Assembly (NCBI GenBank): GCA_051294375.1
Contig: JBJCIZ010000028.1
Span: 1,963,053 to 2,027,052, forward strand
DNA length: 64,000 nucleotides
Direction of reading: 5' to 3'
DNA from: Paraspadella gotoi
Taxonomy: Eukaryota; Chaetognatha
A program made the translations under genes and the position numbers. This document shows positions 45,073-56,348 of this stretch, one piece after another (within the stretch, counting starts at the first letter, position 1; every line of letters begins with the position of its first letter). The notes beneath the pieces were generated by a model. That model did not search any database and was not told the DNA's origin. It saw only the letters and a list, made by a program, of their open reading frames with translations.

Positions 45073-45967
45073 CTGTAGAATAGGGCGTTGAAATAACGAA
45101 ATATAACAAATCAAGTGAGGTACATAGCTATTTTTAGTCTCTAGAATTCGATGATGATAACCATTTTTTTGTATAGTCTCATCTTCTTTGTCGGAAATGG
45201 CGATTTTTGCAGCATATAAGGTGCTATTAAAATATATAGGAGTATAGGAAACTCAAAATTATTAAGATTTTATAAAAGCCATATTTAACTTACATAATAT
45301 GAAAGTAAAGACCTATATAAATATTTTGGTAAGTTTATTTACAATTTTATATTTTATTAAATGTTTGTTAGCTAAATTATTAATAAATAATAATAAAAAA
45401 TAAGCTAAAGTGAAAAAATAAAAAATAAAAAATTTAAAACCGGATTTGAATTCCTTACAAAAAGTTGATATAAGAAAGTATAATCCATTTTAAAAAATTC
45501 TTTCATTAAGTAGTTAAAAATATTAAAAACTATTATTTTTGTTTAATTTTTAAATTTGGCTTAAAATTATAGTTTTTCTGAATTTTGACCAACTTAATGA
45601 CATAATTTTGATATAAAAATTATATTTTCCTTATATCAACTTTTTGCAAAAAATGCAAATCCATGAAAAAAATTTTGAAAAAACATAAAATTTAAATAAA
45701 CTTACCAAATATTTTTATAAGTCTTTATTTTTATATTTCAAAAGCTCATATAAATTTTATAAATTTTAATAATTTGATTTCATAACTTATAATGGTTTTG
45801 CTATTTATAACAATTTTATATACATATAAAAACCGTCATTTCCGACAAGAGATAAAATTATACAAAAAAATGGTCATCACCATCGAATTCTACAGACTAC
45901 ATTACACTAAAATAGCTATGTACCTCACTTGATTTGTTATTTTTTATTTTTCAACGCTCTACTGTAG
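45073..45967. mobile_element. Long foldback (palindromic) MITE-like element
   Basis: The two ends are reverse complements: CTGTAGAATAGGGCGTTGAA, then CAAATCAAGTGAGGTACATA on the left and TATGTACCTCACTTGATTTG, then CAACGCTCTACTGTAG on the right. The halves stay complementary almost to the centre (about 45520), including TTTGTCGGAAATGGCG against CGTCATTTCCGACAAG. It has no ORF. A second copy, inside the reverse palindrome arm, spans about 46745-47660, and a remnant lies at 40090-40600. Confidence 0.75.
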
Positions 45968-46362
45968 AAGGACCCAGAGGGGAGTCTGAAAGGTCACTAG
46001 TCACTAGAGTGATTGTGAAAATAATAACATTTATAAAATTAAAATTTAGCATATAGAAGACGAAATAAATCGCCATAAAATTTTATTTTTTAAATTTTGT
46101 ACATTTGTGGGCACCGGTGAGCTATATTTAAAAGAGTAATACAAATATATTAGGCTCTCTAATCTTTAAAATTGAAACTTTAAAATTTTTCATATATTTA
46201 ATAATTTATTCTTTTATTAACTGAAAAAATTATTTATTTATTGATTTATTCATTTGATTTTTTTTCAATTCTTGTATTATTCATTTGTATTTTAATACAT
46301 CCATTCATTAATTCATTCATTGATTTTCAGCCAATGTTAATGGAGATAGATGTTTGAACGAT
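45968..46362. other. AT-rich sequence leading to the palindrome centre
   Basis: This is AT-rich, with ATTCATTCATTGATT words near the turn at about 46362. No gene was seen. Confidence 0.5.
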
Positions 46363-47740
46363 TCCAACCCCCATTGCATCTCCATTAACATTGCTGAAAT
46401 CAATGAATGAATTAATGAATGGATGTATTAAAATACAATGAATAATACAAGAATTGAAAAAAAATCAAATGAATAAATCAATAAATAAATAATTTTTTCA
46501 GTTAATAAAAGAATAAATTATTAAATATATGAAAAATTTTAAAGTTTCAATTTAAAGTAGAGCCTAATATATTGTATTACTCTTTTAAATATAGCTCACC
46601 GGTGCCCACAAATGTACAAAATTTAAAAAATAAATATTTATGGCGATTTATTTTCGTCTTCTATATGCTAAATTTTAATTTATAAATGTTATTATTTTCA
46701 CAATCACTCTAGTGACTAGTGACCCTTTCAGACTCCCCTCTGGGTCCTTCTACAGTAGCAGCGTTGAAAAATAAAAAATAACAAATCAAGTGAGGTACAT
46801 AGCTATTTTAGTGTAATGTAGTCTGTAAATTCGATGGTGATGACCATTTTTTGTATAATTTTATCTTTCTTGTCGGAAATGACGGTTTTTAATGTATATA
46901 AAATTGTTATAAAATAGCAAAACCATTATAAGTTATGAAATCAATTATTAAAATTTATAAAATTTATATGAGCTTTTGAAATATTAAAAATAAAGACTTT
47001 ATAAAAATATTTGGTAAGTTTATTTTTAAATTTTATGTTTTTTTCAAAATTTTTTCATGGATTTGCATTTTTTGCCAAAAAGTTGATATAAGAAAATATA
47101 ATTTTTATATCAAATTATGTCATTAAGTTGGTCAAAATTCAGAAAAACTATTAATTTTAAGCCAAAAAATTAAAAATTAAACAAAAATAATATTTTTAAT
47201 ATTTTTAACCTTACTTACATGAAAGAATTTTTTAAAATGGATTATACTTTCTTATATCAACTTTTTGTAAGGAATTCAAATCTGTTTTAAATTTTTTATT
47301 TTTTATTTTTCACTTAGCTTATTTTTTATTATTATTTATTAATAATTTAGCTAACAAACTATTAATAAAATATAAAATTTGTAAATAAACTTACCAAAAT
47401 ATTTATTATAGGTCTTTACTTCATATTATGTAAGTTAAATATGGCTTTTATAAAATTCTTAATAATTTGAGTTTCCTATACTCCTATATATATTTAATAG
47501 CACCTTATATGCTGCAAAAATCGCCATTTCCGACAAAGAGATGAGACTATACAAAAAATGTTATCATCATCGAATTCTAGAGACTAAAAATAGCTATGTA
47601 CCTTCACTTGATTGTTATATTTCGTTATTTTTCAACGCACCCTATTCTACAGCATATCAGGTCTTCTTGTACGACGGTGCATCTCCCTTTTCTAGTTCCA
47701 ACCCAAACCCTTTTAAACTAACGCCCCCCCCCAATCTCAC

Positions 47741-47910
47741 CCGCGGTGATGAATCGATCCAACAAACCAATCCACGGCGTAGATGAGAGAGACTTTCTCG
47801 TCCGGCAATCCGGCCGCGGTGAGGCATCATGATGAAGAAGACCATTCCGGCGTTGGCGTGCCGGAAGCGCCGATGGAGACGAGGCCGATGGTGATGGCGA
47901 TGGTTATGAT
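47741..47910 (-). pseudogene. Reverse copy of SLC1 exon 44817-44986
   Basis: The sequence reads [17 protein letters not shown] in frame, a better family match at this point than the plus copy (which has HPL). It then has one base too few at the GTPNAG position, and two small errors later (extra C near 47826, extra T near 47765). The same DRFITA end is present. Confidence 0.85.
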
Positions 47911-48064
47911 CTTTTTTTTTTTTGTGTGAGTGGGGAGAGAGAGGGAGGACGGAGAGAGAGAGAAGGAGAGAAAGAAAAAAATAGAAAAGGAGAGGAGTGA
48001 GGTGAAATAATTTTCATATGACTTAATGAGTGGTTATTTTCCCCTCTCTCTCTCTCTCTCTGAC

Positions 48065-48174
48065 CTGCGGCACTCCCAAAGGAATGTCGTCCAATTGCGC
48101 CATTAAAATGGCGGAAATCGGTGAAGTAAATGCAGAACCGTCCATGTTATGGTCGCTCCAATTGGCAGCACAAA
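48065..48174 (-). pseudogene. Reverse copy of SLC1 exon 44551-44661
   Basis: 110 bases against 111 in the plus copy, with ATCAAC shortened to ATAAC, one C lost in GGTTCCTGC and one C gained in TTCACG. The frame is broken, while the acceptor CAG and the CCGCAG|GTCA donor remain. Confidence 0.85.
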
Positions 48175-48570
48175 CTGAAAAATTAGGAAATAAAGGATTT
48201 TGGGAGAAAAAAAAACTAAATATAAGTATTAATTTCAGCTTAATATTATATTAAGTTGGAATGATAAATATGAAACAAAATATTTTTTTCTTTTTTTTAG
48301 GTAGTTAACCATCTGTTCTCATTTTAAAACTATTTTTATAAATTAAATCATTCATTCCTACTTAGAAAATAAAAAAAAAATTTGGAAAATGACAAAATTT
48401 GAACTTGTAGATTCATGATAAAGATTAAGCAATACATCAAAATTAAATTTTTGTTTTTAGTTATTGAATTTTTCTTTGCGCATCAATAATATTGTCAGAC
48501 ATTTGATATCATTATAAAACCATTTTAAAAATGAAATCGTGAATGTATTTTTTAAACTTGACTATTTTTA

Positions 48571-48634
48571 CTGAGTGACTTCTTGTCTATTTTATTATTT
48601 TCTTCTACGCATGTCATCGTAACAGGCAGAGTAG
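48571..48634 (-). pseudogene. Reverse copy of SLC1 exon 44091-44155
   Basis: The copy lacks two bases (AAGAGAGTC to AAGAAGTC) and one G at the donor (CAG|GTAAAA becomes CAGTAAAA), so neither frame nor splice site is intact. Confidence 0.85.
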
Positions 48635-48855
48635 CTGCATCGGGGGGGTAAGTTAATCTTTATGAGAATTGATAAACTATTAATATTCAAAATAATCTAG
48701 ATTATAAAATTGAAAGTTATGTCGGTCTGTATTTCAGAGTTTTGAAATTTTATAATAAAAAATCATTTGGTTCTCTTTTCTTTCTTTCTTTTAGAATGAT
48801 GACTAACTTTCTTTCTCTTTCTTTTCTTTTTCTTTCTCTCTTTCTTTCTCTCTCT

Positions 48856-48895
<40 letters not shown>

Positions 48896-48896
48896 T

Positions 48897-48945
<49 letters not shown>

Positions 48946-49239
48946 AATCAACCATTCATTAATTCTCGATTTCCTCATTTGTTCATTTCTCAATTCATCC
49001 ATTTATTCATTCATTTTGAAAAAGACTGATACGGGCCTATAACAGGTTGTGCCTCCTTCAAAGCGACTGGAATAAAAAATCTCCTAATTTTGTCGAGACA
49101 GGAAACTCGATATTCGAGTTTATTCATTTTAAAATCGCAACAAGAGATTTGATTTCCTCGCCAAAAGAAAGAGACAGAAATGAAAAAAAAATTTTAAATT
49201 TGAAAAACACAGAGATTAAAGAATAAAATTCACTTTGCG

Positions 49240-49268
49240 CTGATAAAGGCTTACATTGAAGCCGAAAC
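49240..49268 (+). ncRNA. Degenerate hammerhead-ribozyme-like motif (right palindrome arm)
   Basis: Identical to the motif at 43470-43498, here on the plus strand: CTGATAA at 49240-49246, stem II with loop ACATTG, GAAAC at 49264-49268. It is the same locus duplicated by the palindrome, not an independent occurrence. Confidence 0.35.
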
Positions 49269-49554
49269 ATATCCTTTTTTCATTGCTAAATAAATTCGTT
49301 GTTCAAACTAAAAAAAACAAACTTTTTCCCTTTAAAGAATAAAATTGAAAAAATTAAAATATTTCAGGGTTAATATAAATAAATTGAAATATAAATTAAA
49401 ATTGGTTGTCTAAAACTTATTTTAATAACAAAACAATCAAACGTAAATGAAAAAGACAAAACACAAGAAGCTTTTCATTAGATTAACTGAAACCTCGTCG
49501 ATGTTCCTTTGTTTAAAAAGTATCCTCCCCTTCTTCAAAGTTTCTCCCTTCCTA

Positions 49555-49754
49555 CGCTAGATGACGACGTGGAAAGGCGGTCACCAATGCTTGTACCATC
49601 CCGCCGATGTACTTGACTGGATTCTTTCTCGTCAACAGAAAGAAAATGAGAGGAATGACGAGGCGCCGCGTGGAAGAAGAGAGTCAAGAGGAAGATGAGA
49701 ATTGTAGTATCCGATTTTAGCCATTTGTGCGCCCATGTCTTCGGTAGAGATGAC
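49555..49754 (-). pseudogene. Reverse copy of SLC1 exon 42985-43183
   Basis: The copy has several indels (for example TACATTCTC to TACAATTCTC, GCGGGCC to GCGGCGCC, TTTGCC to TTTCC) and a donor lacking one G. The plus copy has an intact frame. Confidence 0.85.
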
Positions 49755-49876
49755 CTGTATTAAGGGGGGTAAGGTGAGAAAACAAAGGAACATCCAGGGT
49801 GGGAAAGTTATAATATATTATTGAAAATTCTATTTGAAACAATCTCTCTCCNNNNNNNNNNNNNNNNNNNNNNNNN

Positions 49877-50227
49877 CATCTTTGCTACAGTGATCTTTTT
49901 CCAGGTTAAGAAGTTATTCGTAAAAAAATCGTAAAAAAAATTCTTAAAAGAATCCTGATCGAGCCAGACGGCTATTATCAAAGAAAATTAAGAGAGGGAG
50001 AGAGAGACAGAAAGAGAGAGACAGAGAGAGAGAGACAGAGATAGAGAGAGACATCATTGTATGAGACATCAGTGTATGAGCGAGAGATTATTGATGCGAT
50101 GATAACCAATTATTGATGCGATGATAGTCATTCACTGATGTGATTCTAGTCATTCACTGATGCGATGATAGTCATTCATTGACGCGATGAGTCATTCATC
50201 ATAAATAAAACAAACTAATGTGTGTAT

Positions 50228-50267
<40 letters not shown>

Positions 50268-50821
50268 GAGAGAGACAGAGAGAGAGAGAGACATCATCGT
50301 AAATGAAACAAACAAACGCGTGTATGAGTGAGAGAGAGAGACAGAGACAGAGAGAGAGATAAATCCACGAAAATCTTGGATGTAAATTTGGGATTTTGTG
50401 TTGAGAAAAAAGCGAGGAATAAATGGTGATAATAAAAGTTTTTAGAAGGAGAAAAATAATCAGAATTTTTTGAAAAACGCACGATCACACAAGAGATCGT
50501 ACAGAGAGAGACAGAGAGAGACAGAGAGAGAGAGACAGAAAGACAGAGAGAATGAGATAGACGGAGAGAGACAGAGAGTGTACGAACTTTATTTCCAAAC
50601 ATAAAACGTATTCTGACTAAATCTCAGAGCCATGAAATAAATCCACAAAAATCAGAGAGAGACAGAAAGAGACAGATAGAGACAAACAGAGAGACAGACA
50701 GAGAGAGACAGAGAAAGAGACAGAGAGAGAGAGAAAGAAAGAGACAGACAGAGAAAGAGACAGACAGAGAGAGAGAGACAAAGACAGAGAGACAGAGACA
50801 GAAAGAGAGACAGAGAGAAAG

Positions 50822-50865
<44 letters not shown>

Positions 50866-51217
50866 TTATTGATGTAATAGTAATGATTGATACAATAGTA
50901 ATTGATGATTATTGAGAGAAGGAGAGAGAGAGGGGGAGAGACGAGAAAGCAGAGAGACAGAGAGAGACAGAGACAGAGAGAGAGAGAGACATCATCGTAA
51001 ATAAAACAAACGCGTGTATGAGAGAGAGAGAGAGAGAGAGAGAAGAGGAGAGAGAAGAGAGAGAGATATATTGATACAATGATAACCAATTATTGATGCG
51101 ATGATAGTCATTCACTGATATGATTCTAGTCATTCACTGATGCGATGATAGTCTTCTTTGACGCAATGAGTCATTCATCGTAAATGAAACAGACAAAAGC
51201 GTGTAATGAGTAAAAGG

Positions 51218-51257
<40 letters not shown>

Positions 51258-51426
51258 GAGACAGACAGAGAGAGAGAGAGAGATAAATCACGAAAATCTC
51301 GGATTGTAAATTTCAGATTTTGATTGAGAAAAAAAGGCGCGGAATAAATGGCGATAATAAAAGTTTTTAGAAGGAGAAAAAATATCAGAATTTTCGAAAA
51401 ACGCACGATCACGCAAGAGATCGTAC

Positions 51427-51457
<31 letters not shown>

Positions 51458-51965
51458 CAGAGAGAAGAGATAGAGAGAGACGGAGAGAGACAGAGACAGA
51501 GAGTGTACGAACTTTGTTCCAAACATAAAACGTATTTTGACTAAAATTTCAGAGACCATAAAATAAATCCACAAAAAATCAGAGAGAGACAGAGAGAGAA
51601 CGAGAGGAGAGACAGAGAGAGACAAAGAGAGGACAGACAGAGAGAGACAGAGACACAGAGAGAGAGATGAGAAAAAAAAAGCTGGGACAGCCACTGGACA
51701 GCCACTGGTCAGCCACTGTACAGTCGCTGCAGACTTTGAACTCGTTTTTAAATGACTCAGAAACAGGCAGCCCCTGACAAAAAAGCACAAAATATTGAAA
51801 GAAATAAAAAGAAAGGCAAAAAACATGTTAGAAGTGTTTACAATTTGGAAATTGTTAAAATTTTTTTTAATCATAGCTTGTTAAAGATTTTATTTTTATT
51901 TTATTGTTTAAATCACATCTTTATATTGATTCAAAGATTTTCATGAATTTCATCTTAAATATTAT
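49877..51965. repeat. GA/GACA microsatellite region with 950-bp direct repeat; left arm of second palindrome
   Basis: Two tandem copies of a unit of about 950 bases (landmarks TTATTGATGCGATGATAGTC at about 50108 and 51089, GATAATAAAAGTTTTTAGAA at about 50430 and 51352) are embedded in GAGACAGA repeats. The region from 49930 on is the reverse complement of 52230-53010. Leu/Ser/Cys-rich minus-strand ORFs are microsatellite translations. A region at 51690-51960 with repeated CAGCCACTG is non-coding. Confidence 0.75.
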
Positions 51966-52230
51966 TTAGATTAAAGTATTATTATACTTTATTTGGATAT
52001 TATAAATGAATACTATATATCTAATTTGCATTATTGCATCAAATCATAATGAAGTGGAAATTCAAACAAAAAATATTTAAATCAAATTGTATTATGAAAA
52101 TTTCCAAAGCTATTTCAAGTATAAGAAGTCATATCTAAATTTTATAAAATTTCATCGTAATTCATAAGCAATTTTTATTTAAAAAAAAATTGGTAAGCCC
52201 AAGCCAAAACTATATAAACCGTAGTTTTTA
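51966..52230. other. AT-rich spacer of the second palindrome
   Basis: About 265 bases of AT-rich sequence separate the arms. Nothing was recognised. Confidence 0.6.
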
Positions 52231-52704
52231 TATAATAAAAGTGTGTGCGCTCATAAAAAAATCTTTTGAATCAATATAAAAGGATGTGATTCAAAAGACT
52301 TTTTTCTGGAGAAGCTATATCTTAATTTTAATAAAATAAAAATAAAATCTTTAACAAGCTTTGATTGAAAAATTTTTAACAATTTCCAATTGAACACTTG
52401 TAACATGTTTTTGCCTTTCTTTTTATTTCTTAATTTTTCTTGTTTTTTTTGTCATGCGCTGCCTGTTCTTGAAACGTTTAAAAAACGAGTTCCGCTGTGT
52501 TGCACGACTGTACAGAGGCTGTCAGCGGCTGTCCAGCGGCCTGTCCAGCAGCTGTCCAGCTTTTGTCCTCTNNNNNNNNNNNNNNNNNNNNNNNNNATGA
52601 ATGACTCATTGCGTCAAAGAATGACTATCATCGCATCAGTGAATGACTAGAATCATATCAGTGAATGACTATCATCGCATCAATAATTGGTTATCATTGT
52701 ATCA

Positions 52705-52740
<36 letters not shown>

Positions 52741-53010
52741 NNNNNNNNNNNNNNNNNNNNNNNNNNNNNNNNNNNNNNNNNNNNNNNNNNNNNNNNNNNN
52801 NNNNNNNNNNNNNNNNNNNCTGTCTCTCTCTCTCCCTCTCTCTCTCCTTCTCTCAATAATCAATCAATTACTATTGTATCAATCATTACTATTACATCAA
52901 TAATTCGTTATCGCATCAATTTTTTTTTCCGGATTTTTTCATTAATTTTCTTTGATAATAGCCGGCTGGCACGATCTGGATTCTTTTAAGATTTTTTTAA
53001 CTGTATTGGA
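52231..53010. repeat. Right arm of second palindrome (shortened, gapped)
   Basis: Reverse complement of parts of 49930-51960: TTTAACAATTTCCAATTGAA, then repeated GCTGTCCAGC, then GAATGACTATCATCGCATCA, then TTTCTTTGATAATAGCCGGC. Two gaps (52572-52596, 52741-52819) replace most of the GA-rich portion. Confidence 0.75.
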
Positions 53011-53036
53011 AATATATTTCATTATCATAAATTATC

Positions 53037-53499
53037 AATTGACTTCATTGACGCTTTTCAACAAAACTAAGCTTCNNNNNNNNNNNNNNNNNNNNNNNNN
53101 NNNNNNNNNNNNNNNNNNNNNNNNNNNNNNNNNNNNNNNNNNNNNNNNNNNNNNNNNNNNNNNNNNNNNNNNNNNNNNNNNNNNNNNNNNNNNNNNNNNN
53201 NNNNNNNNNNNNNNNNNNNNNNNNNNNNNNNNNNNNNNNNNNNNNNNNNNNNNNNNNNNNNNNNNNNNNNNNNNNNNNNNNNNNNNNNNNNNNNNNNNNN
53301 NNNNNNNNNNNNNNNNNNNNNNNNNNNNNNNNNNNNNNNNNNNNNNNNNNNNNNNNNNNNNNNNNNNNNNNNNNNNNNNNNNNNNNNNNNNNNNNNNNNN
53401 NNNNNNNNNNNNNNNNNNNNNNNNNNNNNNNNNNNNNNNNNNNNNNNNNNNNNNNNNNNNAATTGACTTCATTGACGCTTTTCAACAAAACTAAGCTTC
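53037..53499. other. Gap flanked by an identical 39-base sequence
   Basis: The 39 bases at 53037-53075 (AATTGACTTCATTGACGC to CTAAGCTTC) recur exactly at 53461-53499, immediately on either side of the N run 53076-53460. This suggests two overlapping contig ends that were not merged, or a tandem duplication inside the gap. Confidence 0.85.
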
Positions 53500-53757
53500 T
53501 GTATTCACTATTAAAATTATCATTAATGTTAAAGATTGTTAAAGTGCTTACATTAAAAGTGTTGTTATTTAAAAAGAAAATTAATATTATAAGTATAGAT
53601 AAAATAAAAAATCATATTATAATGTAAAAATATGGTATTAATATTTAAAGTTTTACTATTTTTATATCTATATATATTTATTTATATGTTCTATAAATTT
53701 AATCTATATTAGTTTTTTATATTAGTTTTAATATTATTTATAATTTTCTTGTTTCAG
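53500..53757. other. AT-rich intron end
   Basis: A very AT-rich stretch leads to a strong acceptor (TTTTCTTGTTTCAG). No exon with the missing TM8 second half was seen here. Confidence 0.6.
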
Positions 53758-53834
53758 ACGGCCGCAAGGAAGAGGAGCAAGAGATGTCGCCCTTGAGAAA
53801 CGACAAACAAAACTCAGACACGTTGGATGTTTAA
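53758..53834 (+). CDS. SLC1 transporter last exon: cytoplasmic C-terminus
   Basis: After acceptor GTTTCAG the frame reads GRKEEEQEMSPLRNDKQNS and DTLDV-stop (TAA at 53832-53834). It enters in phase 1, compatible with the exon end at 44986 but separated from it by at least one missing exon. The tail is short, charged and ends in Leu-Asp-Val, which would fit a class II PDZ ligand (inference). It is assigned to this gene by strand, phase and the absence of another candidate. Confidence 0.6.
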
Positions 53835-54050
53835 CATTTTTTTTCTAAACTATATGCAATATGCGAACAAGCAATATGCAAACAAACAAGAGCGATCGAT
53901 TCAAATATATGCAAACTAAAGAAGCGAACTTTTCCTGTTTTATTTTTTTCCCGCCGGTTGTTCAATTGTTTCTCTCTGTTTTTAAAGTTTTTTTTTTCTT
54001 TTCTGGAGAAATACAAATTATTCGGGTTGACAAAGTTGAGAAATTTTTTT

Positions 54051-54084
<34 letters not shown>

Positions 54085-55262
54085 AAAGGATTCGGATATT
54101 TTTATTCAGCAGAGAATCGATGGTACGCCTGATTGGTCGGCGAGAGGAGAACCGTTCTCAACCCAAACCGCAAAGCAGCTCGATTGAAATTAAACAACTC
54201 CCNNNNNNNNNNNNNNNNNNNNNNNNNNNNNNNNNNNNNNNNNNNNNNNNNNNNNNNNNNNNNNNNNNNNNNNNNNAGAAGAAAGAAAGCTGAAACCTGT
54301 CAGACCAGTTAGTCATTAAAGAAAAAGTTTGAAGCCATTTACTCCCAGATCATTTTAAATATTTTGAATAATCTGAAATATTGTTTTTTATATTGTAGCC
54401 ATTGTATTATTCCTTTCTTTTTCGTTGAGTTTAAGGATTAAGAAAGTTTATCAAAAACAAATCGTTGATGCAATGAAAAAAAATTTCAAACTTTGCTAAT
54501 GTTTTTTTCATGAAANNNNNNNNNNNNNNNNNNNNNNNNNNNNNNNNNNNNNNNNNNNNNNNNNNNNNNNNNNNNNNNNNNNNNNNNNNNNNNNNNNNNN
54601 NNNNNNNNNNNNNNNNNNNNNNNNNNNNNNNNNNNNNNNNNNNNNNNNNNNNNNNNNNNNNNNNNNNNNNNNNNNNNNNNNNNNNNNNNNNNNNNNNNNN
54701 NNNNNNNNNNNNNNNNNNNNNNNNNNNNNNNNNNNNNNNNNNNNNNNNNNNNNNNNNNNNNNNNNNNNNNNNNNNNNNNNNNNNNNNNNNNNNNNNNNNN
54801 NNNNNNNNNNNNNNNNNNNNNNNNNNNNNNNNNNNNNNNNNNNNNNNNNNNNNNNNNNNNNNNNNNNNNNNNNNNNNNNNNNNNNNNNNNNNNNNNNNNN
54901 NNNNNNNNNNNNNNNNNNNNNNNNNNNNNNNNNNNNNNNNNNNNNNNNNNNNNNNNNNNNNNNNNNNNNNNNNNNNNNNNNNNNNNNNNNNNNNNNNNNN
55001 NNNNNNNNNNNNNNNNNNNNNNNNNNNNNNNNNNNNNNNNNNNNNNNNNNNNNNNNNNNNNNNNNNNNNNNNNNNNNNNNNNNNNNNNNNNNNNNNNNNN
55101 NNNNNNNNNNNNNNNNNNNNNNNNNNNNNNNNNNNNNNNNNNNNNNNNNNNNNNNNNNNNNNNNNNNNNNNNNNNNNNNNNNNNNNNNNNNNNNNNNNNN
55201 NNNNNNNNNNNNNNNNNNNNNNNNNNNNNNNNNNNNNNNNNNNNNNNNNNNNNNNNNNNNNN
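53835..55262. other. Gapped region downstream of the SLC1 gene
   Basis: A (GA)n run lies at 54053-54082, and gaps at 54203-54276 and 54516-55262. The 108-codon ORF at 53861-54187 has no recognisable domain. The 5' part of the NTPase gene that follows is presumably in the second gap. Confidence 0.5.
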
Positions 55263-56348
55263 AGTTGCATCAAAATTTGCAGCTTTTTCTGTTATTGCGC
55301 AACTGAAATCATTGTGAACAGAAATCTTCTTGCAAAAGACAAAAATCTTTATTGGATTGATTTTTTGGAAAATCCCTCCTTATTTCTATTACCAGATGAT
55401 TGTAACAGGGAAGAAGCAAAAAGTTCTCTGATATCATTTAGAGACGAATTGGCAGGATTGTTCACAATAACTGAGCTGGACATAGAAAAAAGCTGGGAAA
55501 AACTTAAGGAATTCGCTAAAAAATTGTCAGGATTATTTGAAACAGGAACAATAATAGAGGAAAGAGAATTCACAAAAGCTCAAAACAAAAAAATCAATTG
55601 GACAGATGTTGTGATTGTTGAGAATTTATTTATCACATACTTGGAAGTACAAGATATTTTAAAAGAGTTAGTTCTCAGTGAATTAAAAATATATGATTTC
55701 AGTAAAATTACTTTTAATGGAAAACTCACAGTCCCAATTATGGAAGAAAATATTCATATTGACAGAGAATCCCTCCAAGAATCTTTGACTCTAGCACTGA
55801 CAAATTTAAGAAATAGGATTGTTTATATACATGGGGTGGTGGGAAATGGCAAAACTTATTTGTTAAAACATGTTTTGAAAAAACAAGATAAGCGAGTACT
55901 TTTCTCTGACCTTAGTGGGTTTAATAAAGAAAAAAAATCTATAACTGAATATGAAATTCAAAAGTGGGCAAAACATATTCTTTGTGAATTTTTTGATCTA
56001 CCTTTTAAAAGCAGATTGGTAAAACCTACTTTAATCTTGCAAAAACTTTTGAGTGAGCTTTATAATGACATCATAGTTGTGTTAGATCCAATTGATGCAG
56101 CAATGAACACAGCGAGATATTTTGTGAAAGAATTAAAGTTGTTTATTGAAAAAACACATGTTGTTATAATACTGTTATCCAGTTTAAGAGAACAAACGTT
56201 AATAGACATGACACATTTGGAAGATAACCCCATTCCGAGTTTTACTGAGAAAGAGAGTTTGAACTACCTAAACCTTAAACTTAAAGATGTAATTGACATT
56301 TTACCTTCTGAATTTGGACTGGAAAAGATTTTATCAATTTCCACATAA
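55263..56348 (+). CDS. STAND-type P-loop NTPase, 5' end missing
   Basis: One open frame of 361 codons from the gap edge to TAA. Residues 1-185 of the fragment are helical and charged. HGVVGNGKTYLLKHVL at about 190-205 is a Walker A loop (GxxGxGKT, 55833-55856). IIVVLDPID at 270-278 is a Walker B strand, and VVIILLSSLRE at 300-310 fits the sensor strand of NACHT/NB-ARC-like STAND ATPases, which act as ligand-triggered signalling switches. No effector domain and no sensor repeats are present. The stop lies 10 bases before a perfect donor (TTCC|GTAAGT), so the ORF may be truncated by a late mutation or error. The first codons may also be out of frame (the +1 frame reads SKFAAFSVIAQLKS up to about 55310). 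Ligand and pathway are unknown. Confidence 0.7.
   Translation, partial: SCIKICSFFCYCATEIIVNRNLLAKDKNLYWIDFLENPSLFLLPDDCNREEAKSSLISFRDELAGLFTITELDIEKSWEKLKEFAKKLSGLFETGTIIEEREFTKAQNKKINWTDVVIVENLFITYLEVQDILKELVLSELKIYDFSKITFNGKLTVPIMEENIHIDRESLQESLTLALTNLRNRIVYIHGVVGNGKTYLLKHVLKKQDKRVLFSDLSGFNKEKKSITEYEIQKWAKHILCEFFDLPFKSRLVKPTLILQKLLSELYNDIIVVLDPIDAAMNTARYFVKELKLFIEKTHVVIILLSSLREQTLIDMTHLEDNPIPSFTEKESLNYLNLKLKDVIDILPSEFGLEKILSIST

Larger units (their letters stand above)
42895..46361 (+). repeat. Left arm of a 6.9-kb palindrome
   Basis: From GTTTCAATAAATTTTTCAAT at 42897 to about 46361 the sequence reappears in reverse complement at 46363-49840, with scattered one-base differences. The loop at the centre is about 25 bases (around TTTGAACGATTCC). 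The arm carries four SLC1 exons in the sense orientation. Confidence 0.9.
46363..49840 (-). repeat. Right arm of the 6.9-kb palindrome
   Basis: This is the reverse complement of 42895-46361, ending shortly before a 25-N gap (49852-49876). It carries reverse copies of four exons, the (GAAA)n run (as TTTC at 48775-48945), the hammerhead-like motif and the foldback element. Confidence 0.9.
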
